The notes beneath the pieces are model-generated. The model ran no database searches. It had not been told where the DNA came from and saw nothing but the letters and a program-made list of their open reading frames with translations. From the NCBI GenBank assembly GCA_963792525.1, contig CAWBWK010000002.1, positions 124,001 through 188,000 on the forward strand: a DNA stretch of 64,000 bases, given 5' to 3'. This DNA comes from Aestuariivirga sp963792525. Lineage in GTDB: Bacteria > Pseudomonadota > Alphaproteobacteria > Rhizobiales > Aestuariivirgaceae. The translations under genes were made by a program, and so were the position numbers. Of this stretch, positions 46,297 through 54,351 are shown in pieces (positions within the stretch are counted from its first letter, which is position 1; each line of letters begins with the position of its first letter).

Positions 46297-47904
46297 ATGT
46301 TTGAAACCTTAAGCGATCGCTTATCTGGCATATTCGACAAGCTCACCGGGCGCGGTGCGCTTTCGGAAGCGGATGTCGATATGGCGATGCGCGAGGTCAG
46401 GCGTGCGCTTCTGGAAGCGGACGTTGCGCTCGAGGTTGTGAAGACCTTCACTGAAAAAGTGCGTGAACGCGCTGTTGGTCAGGAAGTTGTAAAGTCGATC
46501 AAGCCTGGCCAGATGGTCGTCAAGATCGTGCATGATCAGCTGGTTGAAACGCTGGGCTCGGATCAGTCGGCGTTGAACCTGCGCGCCTCACCGCCTGTTC
46601 CAATTCTCATGGTTGGCTTGCAAGGCTCGGGCAAAACCACAACCACAGCCAAGATCGCCAAGCGCCTGCAAGAGCGCGACAAGCGTAAAGTGCTGATGGC
46701 GTCGCTTGATACCAGCAGGCCTGCGGCCCAAGAGCAGCTCGAAATTCTGGGCAAACAAGTCAAGGTCGACACGCTGCCGATCATCAAGGGGCAAACGCCG
46801 ATCGAGATTGCCAAGCGTGCGATGTCAGAAGCCCGGAAGGGTCTCTATGATGTCGTGATGCTGGATACGGCGGGCCGCCTACATATCGATGAAGTGCTGA
46901 TCGCTGAAGCGGCAGCAGTGCGCGATATCGTCAAGCCCAATGAAACATTGCTCGTCGCTGATGCGCTGACGGGTCAGGATGCCGTCACACTCGCTCGTGC
47001 GTTCGATGAGAAGATTGGTATTACCGGCATTGTGCTGACACGTATCGACGGCGATGGCCGTGGTGGTGCTGCGCTTTCGATGCGCGCCGTGACGGGAAAG
47101 CCCATCAAGCTGATGGGTACGGGCGAAAAGCTGGATGGCCTTGAAGACTTTCATCCTTCACGCATTGCAGGCCGCATTCTTGGCATGGGCGACGTGGTGT
47201 CCCTTGTCGAAAAAGCCGCCTTCGACATGGATCATGCCAAGGCGCAGAAAATCGCCGAGCGTATGCGCAAAGGTGCGTTCGACATGAACGACCTTGCTGA
47301 TCAATTGCGCCAGCTCGAAAAAATGGGCGGCATGAACAATGTGATGAAGATGATGCCCGGCATGGGCAAGATCTCAAAGCAGCTCGAAGGCGTTGACCTC
47401 GACAAGCAGATTTTCAAACGCCAGATCGCCATCATCGGCTCGATGACCAAGAAGGAACGCACCTCGCCAAAGGTGATTGATGGCAAGCGCAGGAAGCGCA
47501 TCGCCAATGGGTCGGGCACCAAGGTTGAGGAAGTGAACAAGCTTCTGAAGATGCATGTGCAAATGGCCGAGATGATGAAGCAGATGGGCTCCGGCAAGGG
47601 CCTCCTTGGCAAGATGATGGGCGGCAAGGGCATTCCCGATCAGGCCGAGATGGAAAAGATGCAGGCTGAACTCGCGGCGATGGATCCCAATTCCCTGCCG
47701 CCAGAACTCCGTGATCTTGTCGGTGGTTCAGGTGCAGGCGGTGGACTACCCGCGGGACTTCCAGGCGGCAAGATGCCCGACATTTCAGAATTGATGAAAG
47801 GCATGCCCGGCGGCGGAATGCCGAAATTACCAGGTCTCGGTGGCCTGCCCGGTTTGGGTGGCAACCCGTTCAAGAATTTTCCCGGCTTCGGGAAGAAGAA
47901 ATGA
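46297..47904 (+). CDS. ffh: Signal recognition particle GTPase
   Basis: Targets nascent membrane proteins to the translocon together with 4.5S RNA. N domain (MFETLSDRLSGIFDKLTGRG), G domain with GLQGSGKTTTTAKIAK, DTAGRLHID and LTRIDGDGRGGAAL, and a methionine-rich M domain ending in a Gly/Met/Pro-rich tail. 535 residues, typical of Alphaproteobacteria. The stop codon overlaps the start of the inserted gene downstream (ATGA). Confidence 0.97.
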   Translation: MFETLSDRLSGIFDKLTGRGALSEADVDMAMREVRRALLEADVALEVVKTFTEKVRERAVGQEVVKSIKPGQMVVKIVHDQLVETLGSDQSALNLRASPPVPILMVGLQGSGKTTTTAKIAKRLQERDKRKVLMASLDTSRPAAQEQLEILGKQVKVDTLPIIKGQTPIEIAKRAMSEARKGLYDVVMLDTAGRLHIDEVLIAEAAAVRDIVKPNETLLVADALTGQDAVTLARAFDEKIGITGIVLTRIDGDGRGGAALSMRAVTGKPIKLMGTGEKLDGLEDFHPSRIAGRILGMGDVVSLVEKAAFDMDHAKAQKIAERMRKGAFDMNDLADQLRQLEKMGGMNNVMKMMPGMGKISKQLEGVDLDKQIFKRQIAIIGSMTKKERTSPKVIDGKRRKRIANGSGTKVEEVNKLLKMHVQMAEMMKQMGSGKGLLGKMMGGKGIPDQAEMEKMQAELAAMDPNSLPPELRDLVGGSGAGGGLPAGLPGGKMPDISELMKGMPGGGMPKLPGLGGLPGLGGNPFKNFPGFGKKK

Positions 47905-48440
47905 GCTCTTGGTCCATGTCATTGACGTCTGCCGAAATTGTATCGCTGTTTCTCGGTACGGCGGCACTCGCGGTTTCGGTTTGGTCGAACTGGACCGCGT
48001 ACAAAGCGGTGAAGGCAGCAGGAAAAGCCAAAGTAGCTGAGTTCAGGAAAGAGTGGATTGAATCGCTCCGTCGAGACATTGCCGAGCTGTTGACTCAAGA
48101 CATAAATATGCTGAACTGCGATAAGCAACTTGAAGACTTAAAGTTGGCGATCAACAACGCAAACGATTCTCAATTGGCAAGTCGGCTGCAAAGCGAAGCC
48201 TTAGAAGTTATCAAACAAAGTTCGAAAGCGAAGGCTGATCGTCTGAGTGCGTTTGGTTCAATTCTACTAAAACTAAACGACGAAGAATCGTACAACGGCG
48301 AATTAGTTAAATCGGTCAAACAAATACTGATTGCGCAATCAGTAGCTGAATCAGACCAGGCTCGAAATCAACTAGTCGACAATGCTCGATCCCTCTTCAA
48401 GCAAGAGTGGTCCAGACTCACAACAGAACTTAAGACTTAA
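47901..48440 (+). CDS. Inserted membrane-anchored coiled-coil protein between ffh and rpsP
   Basis: 179 residues. One transmembrane helix near the N-terminus (SAEIVSLFLGTAALAVSVWS), then a long helical, charged region (KVAEFRKEWIESLRRDIAEL, and further heptad-like stretches to the end). I do not recognise a named family, although FRKEWIESLRRDI resembles a widespread group of uncharacterised membrane proteins. Base composition and codon use are AT-rich compared with ffh and rpsP. It overlaps the ffh stop by 4 bases and ends 13 bases before the rpsP start, so it is fully embedded in the translation operon. Confidence 0.78.
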   Translation: MSSWSMSLTSAEIVSLFLGTAALAVSVWSNWTAYKAVKAAGKAKVAEFRKEWIESLRRDIAELLTQDINMLNCDKQLEDLKLAINNANDSQLASRLQSEALEVIKQSSKAKADRLSAFGSILLKLNDEESYNGELVKSVKQILIAQSVAESDQARNQLVDNARSLFKQEWSRLTTELKT

Positions 48441-48453
48441 AGGAGAAACCAAC

Positions 48454-48915
48454 ATGTCATTGAAGATCCGCCTCGCACGTGCAGGCACCAAGAAGCGTCC
48501 TTACTACCACATCGTGGTGGCACCAGCGACGAGCCCACGCGATTCGAGCTACATCGAACAGATCGGCGCGTTCAATCCGATGTTGCCTAAGGCAGATGTC
48601 AACCGCATCAAGCTTGATGCCGTGAAAGCTGCTGACTGGTTGAAGAAGGGCGCGCAGCCTACAGACCGTGTTGCCCGCTTCCTCGATGCCGCTGGTGTCA
48701 GAAAGCGTGACGCCCGCAACAATCCAAAGAAGGCTCTGCCCGGCAAGAAGCGCACCGAGCGCGAAGCCGCTGCAAACGCTGCAGCCACGAAGGCCGCCGC
48801 TGATGCCGCAGCTGCTGCAGAAGCCGCAAAAGCTGCAGCCGCCGCAGAAGCCGCCGCCGCCAAGGCCGCTGCCGAAGCACCTGTTGAAGCACCGACTGAA
48901 ACTCCAGCTGCGTAA
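48454..48915 (+). CDS. rpsP: 30S ribosomal protein S16 with Ala-rich tail
   Basis: 153 residues from ATG 48454 (MSLKIRLARAGTKKRPYYHI), preceded by AAGGAGAA. The body ends near residue 85; the rest is an Ala/Glu/Lys/Pro-rich extension (AAAKAAAEAPVEAPTETPAA). Such tails are known in Rhizobiales S16. A frame extending upstream to 48382 is only overlap with the inserted gene. Confidence 0.96.
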   Translation: MSLKIRLARAGTKKRPYYHIVVAPATSPRDSSYIEQIGAFNPMLPKADVNRIKLDAVKAADWLKKGAQPTDRVARFLDAAGVRKRDARNNPKKALPGKKRTEREAAANAAATKAAADAAAAAEAAKAAAAAEAAAAKAAAEAPVEAPTETPAA

Positions 48916-48927
48916 AGTTTATCACGT

Positions 48928-49040
48928 TGAAGCACCCCCTCCCCCTTCGGGTACTCCCCCACGCTAACGCGCGAGGGAGAAAACCTTCTCCCTCATGCGC
49001 AGCATGGGGGAGTACGGCGAAGCCGGGAGGGGGTGTTTGA
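48928..49040. repeat. Palindromic intergenic repeat that supplies the rimM ribosome-binding site
   Basis: Left arm (48928-48980) TGAAGCACCCCCTCCCCCTT continuing GTACTCCCCCACGCT and GCGAGGGAGAA; right arm (48987-49040) is its approximate complement, TTCTCCCTC, GGGGGAGTACGGCGAAGCCG, GGAGGGGGTGTTTGA. The whole folds into a long stem of about 45 pairs with a small loop. The right end contains GGGAGGGGGTG, the only Shine-Dalgarno-like sequence before rimM. Elements of this CACCCCCTCCC type are common in Alphaproteobacteria. Confidence 0.85.
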
Positions 49041-49044
49041 TTTC

Positions 49045-49533
49045 ATGAGCGCTCTCATCCTGATCGCTCGCATTGTTGATGCACATGGCATTCGCGGTGC
49101 TGTGAAGATCGTAAGCTTTGCCGCAAATCCTGACGACATCAAAAATTTTCGCCCGTTGCGGGGAAGCGACGGGCGAGATTTTATCATCACCAAGATGAAG
49201 CCCGCCAAAGACTGTTTCATCGCTGACCTTGAAGGGGTGCGTGATCGCAATGCAGCTGAGGCACTGAAAGGTGTCGATCTGTTTGTGACACGCGAGCAGT
49301 TGCCAGCGCCCGCAGCAGATGAAATCTATCTTGCTGACCTCATGGGCAAGGAGGTCATGGCTGGGGACAAGAACCTTGGCCGAGTCGTTGGCTTTCAAAA
49401 CTATGGTGCAGGCGATCTGATCGAACTCGACAATGGCGAGCTGGTGCCACTGCGGTTTGTCTCCGCGATCAAAGAAATCGTGACGGTAGATTTGCCTCAA
49501 GGTTATCTTGATGAGGCAGTGCGAGAGCAGTGA
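49045..49533 (+). CDS. rimM: 16S rRNA processing protein RimM
   Basis: 162 residues from ATG 49045 (MSALILIARIVDAHGIRGAV). The RimM N-terminal domain (VKIVSFAANPDDIKNFRPLR) and the PRC-barrel (ADLMGKEVMAGDKNLGRVVG, LVPLRFVSAIKEI) are present. It helps mature the 3' domain of 16S rRNA. A GTG at 49033 is too close to the GGAGG. The stop codon overlaps the GTG start of trmD. Confidence 0.95.
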   Translation: MSALILIARIVDAHGIRGAVKIVSFAANPDDIKNFRPLRGSDGRDFIITKMKPAKDCFIADLEGVRDRNAAEALKGVDLFVTREQLPAPAADEIYLADLMGKEVMAGDKNLGRVVGFQNYGAGDLIELDNGELVPLRFVSAIKEIVTVDLPQGYLDEAVREQ

Positions 49534-50222
49534 CTTTCGCTGCCACCATCCTCACGCTTTTTCCTGAGATGTTTCCGGGAACACTTGGCCATTCGCTGGC
49601 AGGGCGGGCTCTCGCGGAAAACAAATGGTCGCTGACTGCAAAAGATATCCGCAGCTTTGCGACCGACAAACATCGCACCGTTGACGATCATCCGGCGGGG
49701 GGTGGCGCTGGCATGGTGCTGAAGCCCGATATTCTTGCGCGCGCCATTGATGGAACGCCGCACCTTGGTCCGCGCTTGTTGATGAGCCCACGTGGGCGAC
49801 CACTTACTCAAGATTTCGTGCGCGAGCTTGCCGCTGGTCCCGGCTGCCTCATCATCTGCGGACGTTTTGAGGGCGTCGATGAGCGCGTCATCGAAGCGCG
49901 TCAGCTCACGGAAGTGTCGATTGGCGATTATATTCTCTCCGGTGGCGAGCCTGCGGCGATTGTGCTGCTCGATGCGGTCATTCGCCTTCTGCCCGGTGTC
50001 ATGGGCAAGGAAGCCTCGGGGCAGGAGGAGAGCTTTGAGGACGGGCTTTTGGAACATCCGCACTATACCAAGCCCAATGTCTGGGAAGACCTTGAAATTC
50101 CTGCAATTTTACTCTCAGGCGACCACAAGGCCATTGCCAAGTGGAAACGTGAACAGCGCGAAATCCTGACAAAAGCCCGTCGACCTGACCTCTGGGCCAA
50201 AAAAGAACCGTCCAAAGGTTGA
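49530..50222 (+). CDS. trmD: tRNA (guanine37-N1)-methyltransferase
   Basis: SPOUT-family enzyme that makes m1G37. GTG start overlapping the rimM stop (GTGA). Motifs: ILTLFPEMFPGTLGHSLAGR, the knotted SAM site ISGVxx-like stretch EVSIGDYILSGGEPAAIVLL, and LLEHPHYTKPNVWEDLEIP. 230 residues, usual length. Confidence 0.96.
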   Translation: MTFAATILTLFPEMFPGTLGHSLAGRALAENKWSLTAKDIRSFATDKHRTVDDHPAGGGAGMVLKPDILARAIDGTPHLGPRLLMSPRGRPLTQDFVRELAAGPGCLIICGRFEGVDERVIEARQLTEVSIGDYILSGGEPAAIVLLDAVIRLLPGVMGKEASGQEESFEDGLLEHPHYTKPNVWEDLEIPAILLSGDHKAIAKWKREQREILTKARRPDLWAKKEPSKG

Positions 50223-50278
50223 CTTTTCAACAGGTCTGCCGCTAAGAGCCGATCAACTTTAGCTAAAGGTTCCCGAAC

Positions 50279-50920
50279 ATGAACATTATTGCGCAGCTCG
50301 AAGCCGAGCAGATGGCAATTGTTGCCGCCAAGCGCCAGATTCCCGAATTCGACGCTGGCGATAACATTATCGTCAACGTCAAGGTCAAGGAAGGCGAACG
50401 CACCCGCGTGCAGGCCTATGAAGGCGTGTGCATCGCGCGTTCCGGCGGCGGCCTCAACGAAAACTTCACCGTGCGAAAGCTCAGCTATGGCGAAGGCGTG
50501 GAACGCGTGTTCCCGATCTTCTCGCCGATGATCGACTCGATCAAGGTTGTGCGCCACGGCAAGGTGCGTCGCGCCAAGCTCTATTACCTCAAGGGCCGCA
50601 CCGGCAAGGCCGCACGTATCGTTGAAGACCAGCGCTGGGGCGATACCGCTGCCGCCGCTTCAACCGTTGCCAAAGTCGAGCTTGCCCATGACGATGTTTC
50701 ACTGATCGGTGGCGTTGGCCCCAAGATCAAGGAAAACCTCGCCAAGGAAGGCATCACCTCACTGACGCAAATCGCCGCGATGACCGATGAGGCGATCTTC
50801 GTTCTCGACGAAAAGCTCGCCCTCAAGGGCCGCACCAAGCGCGAAGAGTGGATCGAGCAGGCCAAGGAATTGTTGACTGGCAAAGCACCACGCGCCAAGG
50901 CTGACCAGGCTCGCACCTGA
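50279..50920 (+). CDS. rplS: 50S ribosomal protein L19 with C-terminal helix-hairpin-helix extension
   Basis: The first 115 residues are standard L19 (FDAGDNIIVNVKVKEGERTR, FTVRKLSYGEGVERVFPIFS, RRAKLYYLKGRTGKAARI). The remaining about 95 residues add a helix-hairpin-helix-like domain (VSLIGGVGPKIKENLAKEGI, TSLTQIAAMTDEAIFVLDEK) resembling the extension found on L21 in many Alphaproteobacteria. 213 residues in total, nearly twice the E. coli length. An intrinsic terminator follows. Confidence 0.95.
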   Translation: MNIIAQLEAEQMAIVAAKRQIPEFDAGDNIIVNVKVKEGERTRVQAYEGVCIARSGGGLNENFTVRKLSYGEGVERVFPIFSPMIDSIKVVRHGKVRRAKLYYLKGRTGKAARIVEDQRWGDTAAAASTVAKVELAHDDVSLIGGVGPKIKENLAKEGITSLTQIAAMTDEAIFVLDEKLALKGRTKREEWIEQAKELLTGKAPRAKADQART

Positions 50921-50940
50921 TCGAGTTGGATTGATATTGA

Positions 50941-50972
50941 AAGGGCCTGTCGCAAGACGGGCCCTTTTTTTC
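50941..50972 (+). terminator. Rho-independent terminator of the ffh-rplS operon
   Basis: AAGGGCCTGT, short loop, ACGGGCCCTT and a run of T. It lies 20 bases after rplS. Confidence 0.88.
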
Positions 50973-50981
50973 ATTATCCTC

Positions 50982-51016
50982 TATACGGTTGACGTATTGC
51001 GTATAAATGCTATCGT
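50982..51016 (+). promoter_or_regulatory. higBA promoter with palindromic operator
   Basis: TTGACG (50989-50994), 16 bases, extended -10 TGC-TATCGT (51011-51016). The inverted repeat TATACG (50982-50987) / CGTATA (51000-51005) overlaps the promoter, as expected for autorepression by HigA. The higB ATG lies only 7 bases after the -10 box. Confidence 0.55.
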
Positions 51017-51022
51017 CTCGAA

Positions 51023-51307
51023 ATGATCTTGAGCTATCGTGACAAGCAGACCGCGGGATTTTCACAAGGCGAGCGCGTTCGGGAGTTTCAGGCTTTTGCA
51101 GATCAGGCGCATCGTCGTCTTGCAATTCTTGATGCGGCAACACGTATTGAAGATTTGCGCGCTTTGCCGAGCAACAGATTTGAAGCCATGCGCGGAAAGC
51201 GTGTCGGCCAGTTCAGCATCAGGATCAATCAACAATGGCGCATCTGCTTTGAATGGCCAACAGGTGAAGCAGGACCCAGCAATGTCGAGATCGTCGATTA
51301 TCATTGA
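51023..51307 (+). CDS. higB: HigB-type mRNA interferase toxin
   Basis: 94 residues of RelE fold: ADQAHRRLAILDAATRIEDL, LPSNRFEAMRGKRVGQFSIR, INQQWRICFEW. These are the hallmarks of HigB (RelE-like, ribosome-dependent mRNA cleavage). Toxin before antitoxin is the higBA order. Ten bases separate it from higA. Confidence 0.93.
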   Translation: MILSYRDKQTAGFSQGERVREFQAFADQAHRRLAILDAATRIEDLRALPSNRFEAMRGKRVGQFSIRINQQWRICFEWPTGEAGPSNVEIVDYH

Positions 51308-51317
51308 GGAATGAACC

Positions 51318-51602
51318 ATGTCGAAACCAGCCATCCACCCAGGATCAATTCTTGCAGACGAGTTGAAAGAACTATCTGTCACCGCAACAAGCTTGGCCCG
51401 CCAAATTAATGTCCCGCCAAACCGCGTGAGCCAGATCATTCAGGGTAAGCGTTCGATAACGGGTGATACGGCCCTGCGTTTGGGCCATTGGTTTGGCATG
51501 TCCCCACAATTCTGGTTGAACCTGCAGAGCCAGTATGACTTAAGACTTGCAGAGGCCGAAGCAGGCCGCGAAGTCAAAAAACTGCCAACAAGAGCGGCAT
51601 GA
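51318..51602 (+). CDS. higA: HigA-type antitoxin (XRE HTH)
   Basis: 94 residues starting MSKPAIHPGSILADELKELS. HTH region SLARQINVPPNRVSQIIQGK and RSITGDTALRLGHWFGMSPQ, then FWLNLQSQYDLRLAEAE. It neutralises HigB and represses the operon. Ribosome-binding site GAGGA precedes the start. Thirteen bases separate it from the adenosyltransferase gene. Confidence 0.94.
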   Translation: MSKPAIHPGSILADELKELSVTATSLARQINVPPNRVSQIIQGKRSITGDTALRLGHWFGMSPQFWLNLQSQYDLRLAEAEAGREVKKLPTRAA

Positions 51603-51615
51603 AAGTGAATTTCTG

Positions 51616-52203
51616 ATGGTCGTACTGAACCGCATCTACACGCGCACCGGTGACAAGGGTGAGACGGCATTGGGCTCAGGTGAGCGCGTGTCGAAGGCGT
51701 CGCTACGCATTGATGCTTATGGCACCGTTGATGAAACCAATTCTGTGGTGGGCGTTGTGCGGCTGCACACGTCAGACGAAAGACTGAAGCGTCTTGATGA
51801 GATGTTGGGGCGCATCCAGAATGAGCTCTTTGATCTGGGGGCTGATCTCTGTGTGCCTGATCGTGGCCAGAAACTTGAATACGAGCCCTTACGCATTGCG
51901 CCCACGCAGTATGAGCGGCTTGAGCGCGAGATTGATGAATTGAATGCGGTTCTTGCACCACTTCGATCTTTCGTATTGCCCGGTGGTCACGCTGCTTCAG
52001 CACAGCTTCATGTCGCGCGCACGGTGTGTCGTCGTGCCGAACGCTTGATCGTGGCACTCAATGAAATTCAGGGTGAGCATGTGAGTAAGGGTGCGATTTC
52101 CTATATCAACCGCCTGTCAGATTTTTTCTTTGTGGCTTCACGCTATGCCAATCACGTCGCCGCCGATGGCGATATTCTCTGGGTACCGGGAAAGACACGC
52201 TGA
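51616..52203 (+). CDS. PduO-type ATP:cob(I)alamin adenosyltransferase
   Basis: 195 residues from ATG 51616 (MVVLNRIYTRTGDKGETALG). The ATP-binding TRTGDKGET and the RTVCRRAERLIVAL helix with its cobalamin-binding Arg are present. It makes adenosylcobalamin, for example for methylmalonyl-CoA mutase. In Rhizobiales it usually follows the HIG1 gene and precedes etfBA. Confidence 0.93.
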   Translation: MVVLNRIYTRTGDKGETALGSGERVSKASLRIDAYGTVDETNSVVGVVRLHTSDERLKRLDEMLGRIQNELFDLGADLCVPDRGQKLEYEPLRIAPTQYERLEREIDELNAVLAPLRSFVLPGGHAASAQLHVARTVCRRAERLIVALNEIQGEHVSKGAISYINRLSDFFFVASRYANHVAADGDILWVPGKTR

Positions 52204-52806
52204 ATGCTCGCAGCTGCCATTGCTGGCTTTCTTCTTGGTGGTGGGCTGATCGTAGCGATTGGTGCGCAGAATGCTTTCATCATCCGCCAGGGCGTGATGG
52301 GCAAATATGTATTCTGGGTGTGCCTGTTCTGTGCGCTGGCTGATGCGCTGCTGATCTGGTCCGGCACTTATGGCCTTGCGACATTGCTGAAGGCCTTTCC
52401 GCAATTGATCAGCGTGATGACCTATGGTGGTGCTGCTTTCCTGATCTGGTATGGCGTGAAGGCCGCGCGGCGTGCGCTCAATCCGGAAGCGATGGTTGAA
52501 AGCGAAGCGGCAACGCAGACTTTCGCAACTGCGATTGCGACATGTGCTGCTTTCACTTTTCTCAACCCTCATGTTTATCTTGATACAGTGATACTCGTGG
52601 GATCGATCGCCAATGCGCGGGCACAAGGCGAGCAGGCACCATTCGCGGCGGGCGCATCTCTTGCTTCATTCATCTGGTTTTTTGCGCTTGGCTATGGTGC
52701 CGTTGCACTTCGCCCGTGGCTGTCGCGGCCTAAAGTCTGGCGCGCGATTGATTTTTTTATCGCTGCAATCATGTTCTTGCTCGCCGGAAAATTGCTGTTA
52801 GGTTGA
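52204..52806 (+). CDS. LysE/ArgO family amino acid exporter
   Basis: 200 residues with six transmembrane helices. LysE features: GGGLIVAIGAQNAFIIRQGV, the central FLNPHVYLDTVILVGSIA (ArgO/LysE type) and a final GKLLL. Exports basic amino acids by analogy with LysE and ArgO. It abuts the adenosyltransferase stop codon with no gap; the next gene starts after 4 bases. Confidence 0.88.
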   Translation: MLAAAIAGFLLGGGLIVAIGAQNAFIIRQGVMGKYVFWVCLFCALADALLIWSGTYGLATLLKAFPQLISVMTYGGAAFLIWYGVKAARRALNPEAMVESEAATQTFATAIATCAAFTFLNPHVYLDTVILVGSIANARAQGEQAPFAAGASLASFIWFFALGYGAVALRPWLSRPKVWRAIDFFIAAIMFLLAGKLLLG

Positions 52807-52810
52807 GGCC

Positions 52811-53494
52811 ATGGTGTTCGTGATCCCAGTCAAGGATGACAATCCGCTCCGCGTCATCCGCTTTCAGGTGGTGACGGCGATCCTGATTGCCTTGAATGTC
52901 GGGCTTTTTCTTTTGTCATTTGGACTTGGTGGTGAACAGGCGATTGGTGCATTGGCCACGGGCTTTGGCGTCATTCCAACGGAAGTGCTGGGCCAGGCCA
53001 CAACCACGACCTACAATCCGATTGACGAGCCCTACACGCTGATCACCTATGCCTTCCTGCATGCAGGCTGGCTGCATCTGATTTCCAACATGGTGATCTT
53101 GTGGCTGGTCGGCGACAATGTCGAAGATGCCTTTGGCTACGTGCCCTATCTCCTGTTCTATCTTCTTTCCGCAGTGGCCGCCGCCTTTGCCCATATCTGG
53201 ATGAGTCCCGGAAGCGCTACGCCGCTGATCGGCGCATCAGGAGCTGTCGCTGGCATCATGGGATCATATCTCGTGCTTTATCCACGTGCGCGCGTGCTGG
53301 TGTTGTTTGGCATGTTCTTTCCGTTTCGTGTGCCGGCCTTTGTGTTGCTGCTGGGTTGGCTCGCCTTGCAGTTTGTCAATGTCTACCAGCTGCAAGATGC
53401 CAATGGACCGTCTGTGGCCTGGTGGGCGCATATCGGTGGATTTGCGTTTGGTGTCATTGTGACACTGGTCTTGAAGGGCTTCCGCCGGGCGTAA
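52811..53494 (+). CDS. Rhomboid intramembrane serine protease
   Basis: 227 residues, about six transmembrane helices. The catalytic serine lies in LIGASGAVAG and the histidine in AHIGGFAFG, with ISNMVILWLVGDNVEDAFG in the L1/TM2 region. Cleaves membrane proteins within the bilayer; targets unknown. Full length for the family. Confidence 0.92.
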   Translation: MVFVIPVKDDNPLRVIRFQVVTAILIALNVGLFLLSFGLGGEQAIGALATGFGVIPTEVLGQATTTTYNPIDEPYTLITYAFLHAGWLHLISNMVILWLVGDNVEDAFGYVPYLLFYLLSAVAAAFAHIWMSPGSATPLIGASGAVAGIMGSYLVLYPRARVLVLFGMFFPFRVPAFVLLLGWLALQFVNVYQLQDANGPSVAWWAHIGGFAFGVIVTLVLKGFRRA

Positions 53495-53533
53495 CACTTC
53501 GTCGCAATCAGCCCTTGGATGCCGTAAGCCGAA

Positions 53534-53562
53534 TTGACTTCACAAGGCTCGGTCACTAGTTT
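53534..53562 (+). promoter_or_regulatory. Candidate etfBA promoter
   Basis: TTGACT (53534-53539), 17 bases, TAGTTT (53557-53562), followed by about 40 bases before the etfB ATG at 53603. Confidence 0.35.
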
Positions 53563-53602
53563 CCGGCCACATTCCGATCCGCATTTTTTGCAGAGGTTTT
53601 TC

Positions 53603-54349
53603 ATGAAAGTTTTGGTCGCGGTCAAACGCGTGGTTGATTACAACGTCAAGATCCGCGTCAAGGCAGACAAATCTGGCGTTGAACTCGCAAATGTCAAAAT
53701 GTCGATGAATCCGTTTGACGAAATCGGCGTTGAAGAAGCCATTCGACTGAAGGAAAAAGGCACGGCCTCTGAGATCATCGTGGTTTCGATTGGCCCCGCA
53801 CAAGCGCAGGAAACGCTGCGCACCGCATTGGCCATGGGTGCTGATCGCGCGATCCTTGTGAAGCATGATGAGTATGTTGAGCCACTCGCCGTTGCGAAAA
53901 TTCTGAAAGGCGTTGTTGAAGCTGAACAGCCAGGGATCGTGATCCTTGGCAAGCAGGCAATTGACGATGATGCCAACCAGACCGGCCAGATGCTCGCAGC
54001 ACTGCTCGGCTGGCCACAGGCCACGGCGTGTTCAAAGCTCGAACCCGGCAACGGGGAAGCCATGATCACCCGCGAGATTGATGACGGCTTGCAGACGTTG
54101 AAAGTGAAGATGCCATTGATCGTCACAACTGATCTGCGTTTGAACCAGCCACGTTATGCATCGCTCCCCAACATCATGAAGGCGAAGAAAAAGCCGCTCG
54201 ATGAAAAAACACCGGGTGACTATGGCGTCAACCCGGCACCACGCCTCAAACTCATTCATACCGAAGAACCACCAAAGCGCCTTGCTGGTGTGAAAGTTGG
54301 TTCCGTCGCCGAACTTGTCGGCAAACTCAAAGAAGCAGGAGCAATCTGA
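53603..54349 (+). CDS. etfB: Electron transfer flavoprotein subunit beta
   Basis: 248 residues from ATG 53603 (MKVLVAVKRVVDYNVKIRVK), with CAGAGG upstream. Motifs: SMNPFDEIGVEEAIRLKEKG, GKQAIDDDANQTGQMLAALL and the C-terminal LPNIMKAKKKPLDE. Binds AMP and pairs with EtfA to move electrons from acyl-CoA and related dehydrogenases to ETF:quinone oxidoreductase. Confidence 0.97.
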   Translation: MKVLVAVKRVVDYNVKIRVKADKSGVELANVKMSMNPFDEIGVEEAIRLKEKGTASEIIVVSIGPAQAQETLRTALAMGADRAILVKHDEYVEPLAVAKILKGVVEAEQPGIVILGKQAIDDDANQTGQMLAALLGWPQATACSKLEPGNGEAMITREIDDGLQTLKVKMPLIVTTDLRLNQPRYASLPNIMKAKKKPLDEKTPGDYGVNPAPRLKLIHTEEPPKRLAGVKVGSVAELVGKLKEAGAI

Positions 54350-54351
54350 TC

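Noticed and set aside
48928..49040. CRISPR array or transposon end
   Set aside because: It is one inverted repeat without spacers, target-site duplication or transposase; no CRISPR array was found anywhere in the window.
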